The notes under the pieces are model-generated. The model ran no database searches. It was given only the letters and a program-made list of their open reading frames with translations, and was not told the origin of the DNA. From Candidatus Acidiferrum typicum (GTDB lineage: Bacteria > Acidobacteriota > Terriglobia > Acidiferrales > UBA7541), in assembly GCA_002478115.1 (NCBI GenBank), contig DLMH01000093.1, forward strand, positions 49,711-113,710: a DNA stretch of 64,000 nt. Direction: 5' to 3'. Positions 17,682-26,843 of the stretch are shown piece after piece (the stretch's first letter is position 1; the number at the start of each line of letters is the position of its first letter). Made by a program: the position numbers and the translations under genes.

Positions 17682-19195
17682 GGCGTGCGGTCCAATTGTT
17701 GGCGGCGCCCTTGCGATTTCCAGCGCGAAGGTTCGGCGGAAGTTGTCCGGTTGACGTTCGCCGCGCTGTTTGCTCTGGTGGTGTGCCAAAGCGCTGCCGC
17801 GATCACCGAAGCATCCTCGGTTCCCGGGCGGGGAGGCGTTGCCGGCGGGCTGGGCCGTGCGAGCAACTCGTCCAGCCATTTGGTGTGAAATTCGCCGCGT
17901 AGAAACTCCGGCTCCGCCAGGATCCGCCGGAATAGGCTGACGTTTGTGCGGATGCCCGTGATCGTGTACTCGTCGAGCGCGCGCCGCAACCGCGCAATGG
18001 TCTCTTCCCGGCTGTTGCCCCAGGCGATCAGCTTGCTCAACAGCGGATCGTATTCCAGCGGCACGGTATAGCCTTCATACACGCCCTCATCCAGACGAAT
18101 ACCGGGGCCCGTTGGCGCATGCCGCGACAATATCTTCCCCGGTGAGGGGAAAAAGTTGTTGTCGGGATCTTCCGCGTACAAGCGAACTTCCATGGCGTTG
18201 CCCCGCGGCGTGATCGCCTCCCACGCAAAAGGCAAACGGTGGCCCGCGGCAATCGCGATCTGCAGCTTGACCAGGTCCAGGCCCGTGACTTGCTCCGTCA
18301 CCGGATGCTCGACCTGCAAGCGTGTATTCACCTCGAGAAAATAGAAATTCAGGTCGGCGTCCACCAGAAATTCCACCGTGCCGGCGTTGGTATAGCCGCC
18401 CGCGCGCGCCAGCCGCACCGCCGCTTCTCCCATCTTCTTACGTAATTCCGGCGTCACCACCGGCGAAGGCGCTTCTTCAACCACTTTCTGATGACGCCGC
18501 TGAATGGAGCACTCGCGCTCGCCCAGCGACACCACTCGCCCGTGCGCATCCGCGAAAATCTGAACCTCGATGTGACGCGGGCCGATCAAATATTTCTCAA
18601 GGAATAAGCGCGGGTCGCCGAACGCATTGAGCGCCTCGGAGGCCGCATCGCGCCAGGCCCCGGCAAATTCGGCGTCGGTCGGCACCACGCGCATCCCTTT
18701 TCCCCCGCCCCCCGCAATTGCCTTCAGCAACACGGGATAGCCCATGCTGCGCGCCAGGGATTGCGCTTCTTCCGGGTTCTCGATGGCTTCGTCTGTGCCG
18801 GGCACAGTGGGCACTTCGCTGCGGCGCGCCAGTTGCTTCCCCGAAGTCTTCGCGCCCATCATTTCCATCGCTTCCGCGGACGGCCCGATAAACGTCATCC
18901 CCGCATCGCTGCACGCGCGGGGCAACGCGGGATTCTCCGCCAGGAAGCCATAGCCCGGGTGCAGGGCATCGCAACCCGTTCGGCGCGCTACGTCCATCAG
19001 CTTGTCAATCCGCAGGTAGCTCTCCCGGGAAGCTGCGGGGCCAATGCTATAAGCCTCGTCGGCAAGGCGCACATGCGGTGCCGTGCGATCGACTTCGCTG
19101 AATACGGCGACGTTCTTTATGCCCAGTTCGCGGCACGCGCGCAGAATCCGCACGGCAATTTCCCCGCGATTGGCGATAAGGATTTTCTTGAACAT
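17678..19195 (-). CDS. Biotin carboxylase subunit of acyl-CoA carboxylase
   Basis: A 505-residue ATP-grasp enzyme that carboxylates biotin on the carrier. The N-terminal KILIANRGEIAVRI block, the glycine-rich ATP loop KAIAGGGGKGMR (~158-169), the ERECSIQRRHQKV block and the EVNTRLQVEHPVTE block around residue 290 are all intact. About 50 residues beyond the usual ~450-residue AccC end (ending in a Trp- and Arg-rich SRWKSQGRRQQLD stretch) look like the beginning of the linker domain of fused alpha subunits. The next gene continues that domain, coupled by ATGA. The start is ATG at 19195. It is probably not the fatty-acid synthesis AccC, since a separate accD lies at 40173. Confidence 0.93.
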   Translation of the reverse strand: MFKKILIANRGEIAVRILRACRELGIKNVAVFSEVDRTAPHVRLADEAYSIGPAASRESYLRIDKLMDVARRTGCDALHPGYGFLAENPALPRACSDAGMTFIGPSAEAMEMMGAKTSGKQLARRSEVPTVPGTDEAIENPEEAQSLARSMGYPVLLKAIAGGGGKGMRVVPTDAEFAGAWRDAASEALNAFGDPRLFLEKYLIGPRHIEVQIFADAHGRVVSLGERECSIQRRHQKVVEEAPSPVVTPELRKKMGEAAVRLARAGGYTNAGTVEFLVDADLNFYFLEVNTRLQVEHPVTEQVTGLDLVKLQIAIAAGHRLPFAWEAITPRGNAMEVRLYAEDPDNNFFPSPGKILSRHAPTGPGIRLDEGVYEGYTVPLEYDPLLSKLIAWGNSREETIARLRRALDEYTITGIRTNVSLFRRILAEPEFLRGEFHTKWLDELLARPSPPATPPRPGTEDASVIAAALWHTTRANSAANVNRTTSAEPSRWKSQGRRQQLDRTP

Positions 19196-19320
19196 AGCGG
19201 CGTCTGTAACTTGCGCGAGTGTAGCACGCAGGCCGTGGCGGTTAACGGTTAGCTAAGGCTTGCGTGTCGTATCGTTGGCGGTGTATGAAAAGAGGCGCAA
19301 ATTGCGTCTGGGGGGGATCC

Positions 19321-21261
19321 ATGAAGAAAACTTATTTGTGCGTTGCCGCTCTGTTGTTGTTTCTCGTTGCGCCGGTTCTCGGTCAGCAAACGGCAGTCCC
19401 GCCGCCGGAAAACCTGGTGGTCGAGGGCGTGCCGCCCGTTCCGGCGAGTATTGCCGATTTAGCAGGGCGCTATAGTGAGAATCGCTCCGCTTTTCCCGCC
19501 GACTGGCACCCGCAACGCCGCGAATTGCTGATCGGTACGCGCTTTGCCAACACTTATCAAGCGCATCTCGTGAAAATGCCGGCGGGAGCCCGCCAGCAAC
19601 TCACCTTTTTCAATGAACCGGTTTATGGCGGCAAGTTTCAGCCAACCTCGGGCGACTACATGATTTTTCAAAAGGACATCGGTGGCGGCGAATGGTATCA
19701 GATGTTTCGGTATGACCTGAACTCTGGAGACACGACTCTGCTGACCGACGGGAAATCCCGCAATATCGCGGGACCTTGGTCCACCAGGGGCGACCGCATT
19801 GCTTATACCTCAACACGGCGCACCGGCCAGGACACCGACGTGTGGGTCATCGACCCGCTCGATGTGAAATCCGATCACCTGCTCACAAAGCTTAACGGAG
19901 GCGGATGGGAACCCGCCGACTGGTCGCCGGATGATTCCAAACTCCTGGTTGTGGAGGGAATTTCCGTCAATGAAACCTACCTGTGGCTGTTTGATACTGC
20001 CACGGGGGAGAAAACCGAACTTACACCGCGCAATACAGCGGAAAAGGTCGCCTATTCCAACGCCCGCTTCAGCAAGGATGGCAAGGGAATTTACTTCACT
20101 TCCGACAAAGACTCCGAATTTCAGCGGCTTTCGTATCTCGATTTTTCCACCAAGCAAACCAAAGTGCTCACCGGCGGCATTCCCTGGGACGTTGATGAAT
20201 TTGCTCTTTCCTGGGATGGCCGGAAGATCGCCTTTCTCACCAATGAAGATGGCCTCAGCACGCTGCATCTCCTGGACACGGCGACCGGCAAAGAACTACC
20301 CGTGCCGAAACTTCCGGTCGGCTTGGTCAGCGGTCTCCTGTGGCACAAGAACAACCGCGAAATTGCCTTCGGCGTTAGCTCGGCAAGTTCCCCGGGCGAT
20401 TGTTACTCGCTGGATGTCACCACCGGAAAATTGGACCGTTGGACGTACAGTGAGACCGCCGTCAAAACCGACGGCTTCCGCGAGCCGGAGCTGGTGCGCT
20501 GGAATAGCTTTGACGGCAAGACGATCTCTGGGTTTCTCTACCGGCCGCCCGCCAAATTTACCGGCAAGCGCCCCGTCCTGATCGAGATCCACGGCGGACC
20601 GGAGGGACAGTCTCGCCCGGACTTCCTCGGGGGCTGGAATTACTTCGTGAATGAATTGGGAATCGCCATCATTTACCCCAACGTCCGCGGCTCCACCGGT
20701 TATGGCAAGACCTTCACGAAGCTCGACAACGGCTTCCTTCGCGAAGACAGCTACAAAGACATCAACTCGCTCTTCGATTGGATCGCCACGCGTCCTGATC
20801 TCGACGCGAATCGCATCGCTGTGACCGGCGGCAGCTACGGCGGCCACATGACTCTGGCCGTCTCGACGTTTTACAGCGATCGCATCCGCTGCTCCATCGA
20901 CGTCGTGGGCATGTCCAACCTGGTTACCTTCCTCGAGCACACCGAAGGCTACCGGCGTGATTTGCGCCGCGTGGAATATGGCGATGAGCGCGACCCGAAA
21001 ATGCGCGAATTCCTGGAGCGCATCGCCCCCATGAACAACATCGAAAAGATCAAAAAACCCATGATGGTCGTCGCGGGGAAAAACGATCCACGCGTGCCGG
21101 TCAGCGAAAGCGACCAGATCGTTTCCGGCCTGAAAAAACAGGGCACTCCAGTGTGGTATGTCATGGCAAAAGACGAAGGCCACGGCTTCCAGAAGAAGAC
21201 CAACCGCGACTACGAGTTTTACGCCGACGTCGAGTTCCTGCAGGAATTTCTGTTGAAGTGA
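19321..21261 (+). CDS. Exported S9 family prolyl oligopeptidase-like peptidase
   Basis: A 646-residue serine peptidase with a signal peptide (MKKTYLCVAALLLFLVAPVL). The ATG at 19321 has GGGGGG four bases upstream, so the longer open frame from 19264 is rejected. Residues ~50-370 form a TolB-like propeller; the C-terminal ~240 residues are the catalytic domain, with nucleophile in GGSYGGHM, acid in GKNDPRVP and histidine in DEGHGF. It probably releases short peptides in the periplasm. It lies on the opposite strand between the alpha and beta subunit genes of the acyl-CoA carboxylase, which suggests it was inserted there. Confidence 0.92.
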   Translation: MKKTYLCVAALLLFLVAPVLGQQTAVPPPENLVVEGVPPVPASIADLAGRYSENRSAFPADWHPQRRELLIGTRFANTYQAHLVKMPAGARQQLTFFNEPVYGGKFQPTSGDYMIFQKDIGGGEWYQMFRYDLNSGDTTLLTDGKSRNIAGPWSTRGDRIAYTSTRRTGQDTDVWVIDPLDVKSDHLLTKLNGGGWEPADWSPDDSKLLVVEGISVNETYLWLFDTATGEKTELTPRNTAEKVAYSNARFSKDGKGIYFTSDKDSEFQRLSYLDFSTKQTKVLTGGIPWDVDEFALSWDGRKIAFLTNEDGLSTLHLLDTATGKELPVPKLPVGLVSGLLWHKNNREIAFGVSSASSPGDCYSLDVTTGKLDRWTYSETAVKTDGFREPELVRWNSFDGKTISGFLYRPPAKFTGKRPVLIEIHGGPEGQSRPDFLGGWNYFVNELGIAIIYPNVRGSTGYGKTFTKLDNGFLREDSYKDINSLFDWIATRPDLDANRIAVTGGSYGGHMTLAVSTFYSDRIRCSIDVVGMSNLVTFLEHTEGYRRDLRRVEYGDERDPKMREFLERIAPMNNIEKIKKPMMVVAGKNDPRVPVSESDQIVSGLKKQGTPVWYVMAKDEGHGFQKKTNRDYEFYADVEFLQEFLLK

Positions 21262-21302
21262 GCTGAGCATTTTGAGGCCGGGGAGTCTGCTAGAATCGCT
21301 CC

Positions 21303-21521
21303 ATGAAGCATCAATTCACTTCGGTAATCGAGAAGCGTGGCAAGTGGTACGTAGCTTACGTCGAAGAAATCCCCGGTGTAAACACACAGGGGCGTACGCT
21401 TGCCGAGGCGCGCCTCAACCTGAAAGAGGCCTTGGCCATGGTCATCGGGGCCAACCGTGAGCTAGCTGCCAGAGGACGCACTCGCGAGGCCAGGCGAGAA
21501 CCCATCGTCGTTAATTTGTGA
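21303..21521 (+). CDS. HicB-family antitoxin-like protein, no HicA beside it
   Basis: A 72-residue protein with the partial RNase H fold of HicB: MKHQFTSVIEKRGKWYVAYV, then EEIPGVNTQGRTLAEARLN, then a helix and a basic C-terminal tail. HicB normally neutralises the small RNA-cleaving toxin HicA encoded next to it. Here neither flank has room for a HicA gene: upstream is the S9 peptidase and only 89 bases separate it from the convergent carboxyltransferase. It may be a solitary antitoxin or a relic. No C-terminal DNA-binding helix-turn-helix is visible. Confidence 0.82.
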   Translation: MKHQFTSVIEKRGKWYVAYVEEIPGVNTQGRTLAEARLNLKEALAMVIGANRELAARGRTREARREPIVVNL

Positions 21522-21610
21522 GGGCATCTCTGGCGATACTCTTGCCCCGACTAGTCCTTCCTGACAGTAGTAGACCGTGAGCAGTCCCCAACGAATGTCG
21601 GATTCAGGAG

Positions 21611-23200
21611 CTACAGCGGAATGTTGGAGTGCTTCTTTTTAGGATTGGTGTCGCGTTTGTTTTCCAGGGCCCGCAGCGCCGTGATAATGCGGGGGCGAGT
21701 CTCCGCTGGTTCAATCACGGCGTCCAGGTAGCCGCGCTCCGCCGCAACGAACGGATTGGCAAACCGGCTGCGGAATTCCGCGATCTTTTCCTGGCGAAGT
21801 TTGCTGCGCTCCGCATCGGGAGCATTGCTCAGTTCCCGCTTGTAGACGATATCCACCGCGCCTTCCGGTCCCATCACCGCAATTTCCGCGCTGGGCCACG
21901 CAAAGTTCGCATCCGTGCGGATGTGCTTGGACGCCATGACGCAGTAAGCGCCGCCGTAGGCCTTGCGCGCGATGACGGTGATTTTCGGCACCGTCGCCTC
22001 CGCAAAGGCAAACAGAAGCTTTGCGCCGTGCTTGATGATGCCCCCGAATTCCTGCTGCGTGCCGGGAAGAAAACCGGGAACATCCTCGAAGGTAATCAGC
22101 GGAATGTTGAACGCGTCGCAAAAACGCACGAAACGCGCGCCCTTCACCGAAGCATTGATGTCCAGAGTGCCGGCGAGAAACGCAGGCTGATTCGCAACTA
22201 CCCCAACGGGTCGTCCATCCAGCCGCGCAAATCCCACCACGATGTTCTTCGCGAAGTGCTCGTGTACCTCGAAGAAATAACGATCGTCCACCACCGCGTG
22301 GACGACATCCTTGATGTCATAGGGCTTCAGCGGGTCTTCCGGAACAATCGAATTCAGTAACTCTTCGCGACGGTCCCACGGGTCAGCGGTGTTGCGGCGT
22401 GGAGGATCTTCCAGATTGTTGGAGGGAAGAAATCCCATCAACTCGCGCAGCATGGCGCAGCAATCGGCATCGTCCCGCGCGACAAAATGAGCCACGCCGC
22501 TTGTCGCATTGTGGGTCATCGCGCCGCCCAGCTCTTGTTTCGTGACCTCCTCGTGCGTCACGTTCTTGATCACGTCCGGACCTGTCACGAACATGTAGGA
22601 GGTATCACGCGTCATGAAAATGAAGTCGGTGATGGCCGGCGAATAAACGGCGCCTCCCGCGCACGGCCCCATCACCGCGCTGAGCTGCGGTATCACACCG
22701 CTGGCCAGCGTATTGCGCAAGAAAATGTCCGCATATCCTGCCAGCGATGCCACGCCCTCTTGAATGCGCGCACCGCCGGAATCGTTCAAGCCGATGACCG
22801 GCGCGCCGTTGCGCATGGCCAGGTCCATGATCTTGCAGATTTTCTGCGCGTTGGTTTCGGAAAGCGAACCGCCAAACACCGTGAAATCCTGTGCGAAAAC
22901 GTACACCAAGCGCCCGTCGATGCGGCCAAATCCGGTCACAAATCCGTCGCCCATGGGGCGCGTTTCCGCCGAGCCAAAATCGACGCAGCGGTGGCGCACA
23001 AACTTGTCCAGCTCTTCAAACGTGCCCTCATCCAGCAAAAGGTGAATGCGCTCCCGCGCCGAGAGTTTTCCCGCTTTGTGTTCGCGCTCGCGGCGTTCCG
23101 CTCCCCCGCCCGCTTCCGCTTCCGCGGACATCTTGCGAAGCTGCTCCAGGCGCTCCGCCTTCACGGGCGAGTCCCAGGTCACGTGATTTTTCTCAGCCAA
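21611..23200 (-). CDS. Acyl-CoA carboxylase carboxyltransferase (beta) subunit
   Basis: A 529-residue carboxyltransferase of the PccB/MccB type. Landmarks are the N-terminal region with [16 protein letters not shown], the [17 protein letters not shown] block, the first crotonase-like oxyanion region [19 protein letters not shown], and the second one in [14 protein letters not shown]. Two tandem crotonase-type domains are complete. The start is TTG at 23200, chosen because GGAGGAA sits five bases upstream and no ATG in the area fits. It overlaps the upstream membrane protein gene by eight bases. It works with the biotin carboxylase and carrier at 17169-19195, although a peptidase and hicB now lie between. 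Confidence 0.92.
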   Translation of the reverse strand: MAEKNHVTWDSPVKAERLEQLRKMSAEAEAGGGAERREREHKAGKLSARERIHLLLDEGTFEELDKFVRHRCVDFGSAETRPMGDGFVTGFGRIDGRLVYVFAQDFTVFGGSLSETNAQKICKIMDLAMRNGAPVIGLNDSGGARIQEGVASLAGYADIFLRNTLASGVIPQLSAVMGPCAGGAVYSPAITDFIFMTRDTSYMFVTGPDVIKNVTHEEVTKQELGGAMTHNATSGVAHFVARDDADCCAMLRELMGFLPSNNLEDPPRRNTADPWDRREELLNSIVPEDPLKPYDIKDVVHAVVDDRYFFEVHEHFAKNIVVGFARLDGRPVGVVANQPAFLAGTLDINASVKGARFVRFCDAFNIPLITFEDVPGFLPGTQQEFGGIIKHGAKLLFAFAEATVPKITVIARKAYGGAYCVMASKHIRTDANFAWPSAEIAVMGPEGAVDIVYKRELSNAPDAERSKLRQEKIAEFRSRFANPFVAAERGYLDAVIEPAETRPRIITALRALENKRDTNPKKKHSNIPL

Positions 23201-23447
23201 GCGTTCCTCCCTCGGGCGGGTTGTGTTTTGGAGCGAAGATCAGCACGGCCAGATGAGTGGCAAGCCACACGGTACCCAGTAGAAGAATCACTCCCAGCAG
23301 GATTTCCGCGGCAATCGCGCCCGCTCGCGGCAAGGGCGAGGCGATCGACGTCACGTAGACCGTGGCGCGTTCCAGGATCACCATGGCGCTCAGCGTCATG
23401 GCCACGATCATCAACGTCGTCAGAATGGAGGCGAGAACTTGTTTCAT
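23193..23447 (-). CDS. Small membrane protein upstream of the carboxyltransferase
   Basis: An 84-residue protein with two hydrophobic segments ([20 protein letters not shown] and a second one around residues 43-66) and a short polar C-terminus. The ATG at 23447 is chosen; an upstream start at 23486 would add 13 unremarkable residues. Its stop lies eight bases inside the carboxyltransferase gene, so the two are translationally linked. Accessory membrane subunits exist for decarboxylase-type carboxyltransferases (for example the OadG/gamma type), and this protein's size and topology would allow a similar role, but I see no specific motif. Function unknown. Confidence 0.68.
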   Translation of the reverse strand: MKQVLASILTTLMIVAMTLSAMVILERATVYVTSIASPLPRAGAIAAEILLGVILLLGTVWLATHLAVLIFAPKHNPPEGGTLG

Positions 23448-23567
23448 AAGCGCCGGGCGAGCTCGGCAATACGGCAGCCAAAGCATAGCGCATTCGCCCG
23501 AGAATCTGAACGCGCCGCGGGGCAGCCTAGCCGCTTCTTCGCGGTGGACTGAAAAATGCCTGCACTT

Positions 23568-23667
23568 GTCATTCCGAGCTCCGTTCGCTCTTTGAACGGG
23601 GGTGAGGAATCTGCTTTTTCCCTCGTCTGTTGCGAACAGCAGTTCCTTCGCGCTGCTCAGGATGAGA
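23568..23667. repeat. Dispersed repeat with ends GTCATTCCGAGC / GCTCAGGATGAG
   Basis: This intergenic block starts GTCATTCCGAGC (23568-23579) and ends GCTCAGGATGAG (23655-23666), which are imperfect inverted repeats. It also contains GAGGAATCTG. It shares its start with the blocks at 10680 and 60290 but has a different interior, so it is a relative and not a close copy. It fills most of the 306-base gap 23448-23753; no gene was found there. Confidence 0.6.
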
Positions 23668-23753
23668 ACGAACTACCGTTCTTCCGAGAGCAGTTTGGTG
23701 CTCACATAACCTGTTGAGTTGGAATAGGTAAGAAGCGCCGGAAGGCGGGCAGT

Positions 23754-24206
23754 TCAGCGCAAGCCGGACCAATCGTCCGCAACCAGAATCGAATCGCTGG
23801 GATTTGATGGGTCATACTTCACGCTCGCCGGCTGTCCCGCGACCAGCCGCTCGAAGCACACCTGGCTTTCCAGCCCGGTAATGTCCTGCGCAGTCTGATA
23901 CGTCACGCCCGATATCGAGTAGCTATAGGACACCAGATGGCGTGGTCCATTGTTCGTCAACGGGCGTGGCCGCGACCCCAGCAGCCCCCTCCGCGCTTCC
24001 ACGACCGGCGCCGGGTGTTCCGCGAGCTCCACCACCTGGCCCTCGGCGATTCTCCCGATGAGGTTCAAGTGTAGCCGCCGCTTGCGTTCCTCCGCCTCTG
24101 CATCCATGGCGGGACGCACGAACGCATACACAATCAGCGCAATTGCCGCCGCACATCCGCCCGCCAGCGCGAGCAGCAATTTCCAATCGGCGAGCAGCTC
24201 TTTCAA
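23754..24206 (-). CDS. DUF3592-like membrane-anchored protein
   Basis: A protein of about 150 residues. One membrane span lies near the N-terminus (ALAGGCAAAIALIVYAFV); the rest is a soluble domain. The segment VSYSYSISGVTYQTAQDITG and the closing VKYDPSNPSDSILVADDW resemble the DUF3592 pattern of small beta-rich membrane proteins. Start choice is uncertain: TTG at 24206 has GGGG about nine bases upstream, while the frame extends back to 24272. No partner genes are obvious. The family has no known role. Confidence 0.65.
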   Translation of the reverse strand: MKELLADWKLLLALAGGCAAAIALIVYAFVRPAMDAEAEERKRRLHLNLIGRIAEGQVVELAEHPAPVVEARRGLLGSRPRPLTNNGPRHLVSYSYSISGVTYQTAQDITGLESQVCFERLVAGQPASVKYDPSNPSDSILVADDWSGLR

Positions 24207-24348
24207 CGCTCTACCCCTTGCACATGAAGAATTCGGGACTGAAGTCGAACAGGAAGGCACGCCTTGCAGCAACGCACCCTGGAGTATGCAAGACCTGCTT
24301 GTTCCCCACGACCTCTTATCTTACAGAAAGGCGCGCGATTCTGCGAAG

Positions 24349-25134
24349 TTATGCGCGCGGGGGATGCACCGGATTGCGCAACACGCCAACACCCGCCACC
24401 GAGACTTCCACCGTATCACCTGCCGCGAGCGGCCCCACTCCCGCCGGCGTCCCGCTGGCAATCACATCGCCGGGAAACAACGTCATCATCCGCGAAATCC
24501 AGCGCACCAGGAAGCCCATGGGATACACCATCAGTGATGTGCGGCCAGACTGCCGGCGTGCGCCATTCACATACGTCTCGACCAGGACGTTTCGCGGATC
24601 CAGTTGCGTTTCGATATGTGGCCCAACTGGGCAAAAAGTGTCAAATCCTTTGGCGCGCGTGAACTGTACATCGCTCTTCTGCAGATCCCGCGCGGTCACA
24701 TCGTTCACGCAGGTGTAGCCCAGCACATAAGAAAGCGGATCGTCCTCATCGCCCAGATGCGCGCATTCCTTGCCGATCACCACGCCCAGCTCGCCTTCAT
24801 GCTCTATGCGATTGGAGTAGCGCGTCAGGACGACGGGCTCCTCGGGACCAATGATGGAAGAAGGCGGCTTCAAGAAGATGAGCGGCTCTTTGGGAACCTC
24901 ATTGCCAAATTCAGCGGCGTGCGCCGCGTAATTGCGTCCGACGCAAACAATCTTGGATGGCTCTACCGGCGCCAGTAAACGGTATTCCTTCGCCAGCCAC
25001 GTCCGATTGCCCGCGGTCCACTTCCGCCACGGCATCCCCTCAATCTCGCGGACGGTGTCGCCTTCGAGCAGGCCATAGGTAGCCTCGGCATTCTCTTGCG
25101 GCTTGGTTTCAGGTAGGAATCGGCAGAATCTCAT
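24349..25134 (-). CDS. Fumarylacetoacetate hydrolase-family protein
   Basis: A 261-residue enzyme of the FAH superfamily, which cleaves or isomerises 2-oxo or 2,4-dioxo acids in degradation of aromatic compounds and related metabolites. The conserved VCVGRNYAAHAAEFG block (~64-78), the metal-ligand region EHEGELGVVIGK (~111-122, the two glutamates) and the following NDVTARDLQ block (~144-152) are intact, as is the SGTPAGVGPL oxyanion loop near the end. The start is ATG at 25134. It lies 15 bases after the small membrane protein gene on the same strand. The actual substrate cannot be told from sequence; similar proteins include oxaloacetate decarboxylases and isomerases. Confidence 0.88.
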   Translation of the reverse strand: MRFCRFLPETKPQENAEATYGLLEGDTVREIEGMPWRKWTAGNRTWLAKEYRLLAPVEPSKIVCVGRNYAAHAAEFGNEVPKEPLIFLKPPSSIIGPEEPVVLTRYSNRIEHEGELGVVIGKECAHLGDEDDPLSYVLGYTCVNDVTARDLQKSDVQFTRAKGFDTFCPVGPHIETQLDPRNVLVETYVNGARRQSGRTSLMVYPMGFLVRWISRMMTLFPGDVIASGTPAGVGPLAAGDTVEVSVAGVGVLRNPVHPPRA

Positions 25135-25149
25135 TCGCGGCAGGCCCGT

Positions 25150-25599
25150 TCAGTGATGGAGATGGGAAATATCCGCAGCTCGGACTCTCCAGATAATCGT
25201 GCCAATCCACGAAAGCGTCGCGCAGATCAGGTAGACTAATGCCCCCAGCACGAAAACGTGGAACGCGCTGTATCTCGCGTCCAGCAAAACAAACACCATG
25301 CACAGCAAGCGGTAAGTGATGCTGAAAAGCGTCCAGGCCAGCAGGCCCGAAACCAGCAGGTCTCCCGGGCTACGGTAGAACTTCAGCACCGGAAGACACG
25401 CTAGTAACACCAAACAAAATCCTGCAACGACTTTCCGCTCAGGGGCCAATCGCTCCAGAAGCGGCACGCGATTGGCCAGCACCAGCCACATCCCAAAAAC
25501 AAGTGACAGGCAGATTCCGGTGTATATCCCCACGCGCACCGGCACATTCCGCAAAAACATCAGCCAACGATAGCCAGGTAAATGGACGGACTCTGGCAT
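25150..25599 (-). CDS. Four-span membrane protein of unknown function
   Basis: A 149-residue hydrophobic protein with about four membrane spans (~24-42, 57-71, 79-105 and 115-137), an N-terminal MPESVHLPGYRW and a short His-rich end (ISHLHH). I do not recognise a family. It is 49 bases downstream of the fibronectin-type lipoprotein gene and 15 bases upstream of the FAH gene, all on the minus strand, so an operon of hslV-hslU-lipoprotein-this gene-FAH is possible. The start is ATG at 25599. The coding call rests on its hydrophobic periodicity and tight spacing. Confidence 0.7.
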   Translation of the reverse strand: MPESVHLPGYRWLMFLRNVPVRVGIYTGICLSLVFGMWLVLANRVPLLERLAPERKVVAGFCLVLLACLPVLKFYRSPGDLLVSGLLAWTLFSITYRLLCMVFVLLDARYSAFHVFVLGALVYLICATLSWIGTIIWRVRAADISHLHH

Positions 25600-25648
25600 G
25601 GGTGCTGGACTCCCCTACCAAATACTTTCTCTTGTTTCGAGTTCGGGA

Positions 25649-26827
25649 CTACGGAGAAGGTTGTGTCACATCCACGGCCACCGCGGCGCTCGAAGCACTT
25701 TCATTCCCGGCGCGGTCCACAGCGGTCACCGTGTACCAGTAGCGTTTCCCGGACGAAACACTGTTATCACGATACGCAGGTGTGGGCAAGAGATCCGGCG
25801 AGAGAAGTTGGCCCTGCGTGCCTTCCTGTTCACTCCGGTACAGCCGATAGCCGGCCAAATCCGTTTCCACATTGATGGACCAGGACAGATCCACAACCAA
25901 GGAGCCCGCAGAGCTCCCCGGAATTACAGCGGCAACAATTCCCTGCGGTGCTGCCGGAGGGAAAATGTCCCGTGGCGTCACCACGGCGGCCTGCGAGTCC
26001 CCCGATTCCCGCTGGACTCCGTCAGCAACTACAACACTCCTCACCAGATAGGCGTAAGTCTTACCGTAGTCGAACCCCATATCCAGAAATTCCGGTGCCG
26101 TGGTTGCTGTAAGTTGCAGCGGCCGCGACTTCCACACGGCTTGCCCCAAATCCTTTGCGGCCGCCACGGCGCTTGCCGCATCCAGCTCACCGCGATAGAC
26201 ATGGAACTCCTGAATCTGACCCAGCGGCTCGCCCCCGGACGTCTTGTCCGGCGCTGCCCATTTCAACTGGACTCCGCGCTCCGTCAAGCGAGCGTCAAGA
26301 GACTCGATCCGCGCCGGGACGGCATACAAGCGCAGGGAGACATCCTTCGAATCCACGGAAGTTTTTTTGTCGGAGACTCTTGTGCGCACCCGGTACACCA
26401 CGGTTTCGCCCGCATGCTCCTTGATTTCACCCGCGGGTACAGGGTCACGGAATTCCACCTTGCCTTGTTGCGTGTAGTTGGCGATCAATGAGCCCGGAAC
26501 CGTGTCCACCACGCGGAAGGATTTCGCGTCCGGCGTGCCATCGGCTTTCAGCGCTCCCCGCAAAACTTCCAGCGTCGGCACCTCCTTCAGACTTTCCCCG
26601 CGCACGCTCTTTTTGGGCATTGTGAATGTCAGCAGCACGGCGTCTCCCGCTTGTTCCGCCGCCAGGTCGCTAATCGCCGCGGGAATCGGTGGGGACGGGG
26701 GCAGCGGCTCTCCCGGAGCGCCACATCCGCTTGCAACGAGGAGAACCAGCACGAGAAGGAAAGGGATCGAAAAATATGGCGATGGCTGCTTGGGTGCTCT
26801 TCGTCTCGCCACCTTTAGCATTGGCAT
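25649..26827 (-). CDS. Lipoprotein with fibronectin type III-like domains
   Basis: A 392-residue exported protein. A lipobox (LVASGC, ~31-36) ends the signal segment SIPFLLVLVLLVASGC, so Cys36 is the probable lipidation site. Two or three Fn3-like beta domains follow, marked by ISDLAAEQAGDAVLLTF, LDARLTERGVQLKWAAP and the final DLSWSINVETDLAGYRLYRS with YWYTVTAVDRAGNESA. Such proteins usually act as surface or periplasmic scaffolds. It ends 49 bases before the next small membrane gene, and hslU lies 16 bases upstream on the same strand. No enzymatic motif is visible. Confidence 0.83.
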   Translation of the reverse strand: MPMLKVARRRAPKQPSPYFSIPFLLVLVLLVASGCGAPGEPLPPSPPIPAAISDLAAEQAGDAVLLTFTMPKKSVRGESLKEVPTLEVLRGALKADGTPDAKSFRVVDTVPGSLIANYTQQGKVEFRDPVPAGEIKEHAGETVVYRVRTRVSDKKTSVDSKDVSLRLYAVPARIESLDARLTERGVQLKWAAPDKTSGGEPLGQIQEFHVYRGELDAASAVAAAKDLGQAVWKSRPLQLTATTAPEFLDMGFDYGKTYAYLVRSVVVADGVQRESGDSQAAVVTPRDIFPPAAPQGIVAAVIPGSSAGSLVVDLSWSINVETDLAGYRLYRSEQEGTQGQLLSPDLLPTPAYRDNSVSSGKRYWYTVTAVDRAGNESASSAAVAVDVTQPSP

Positions 26828-26843
26828 TTGCAGTCGTCTGCCG

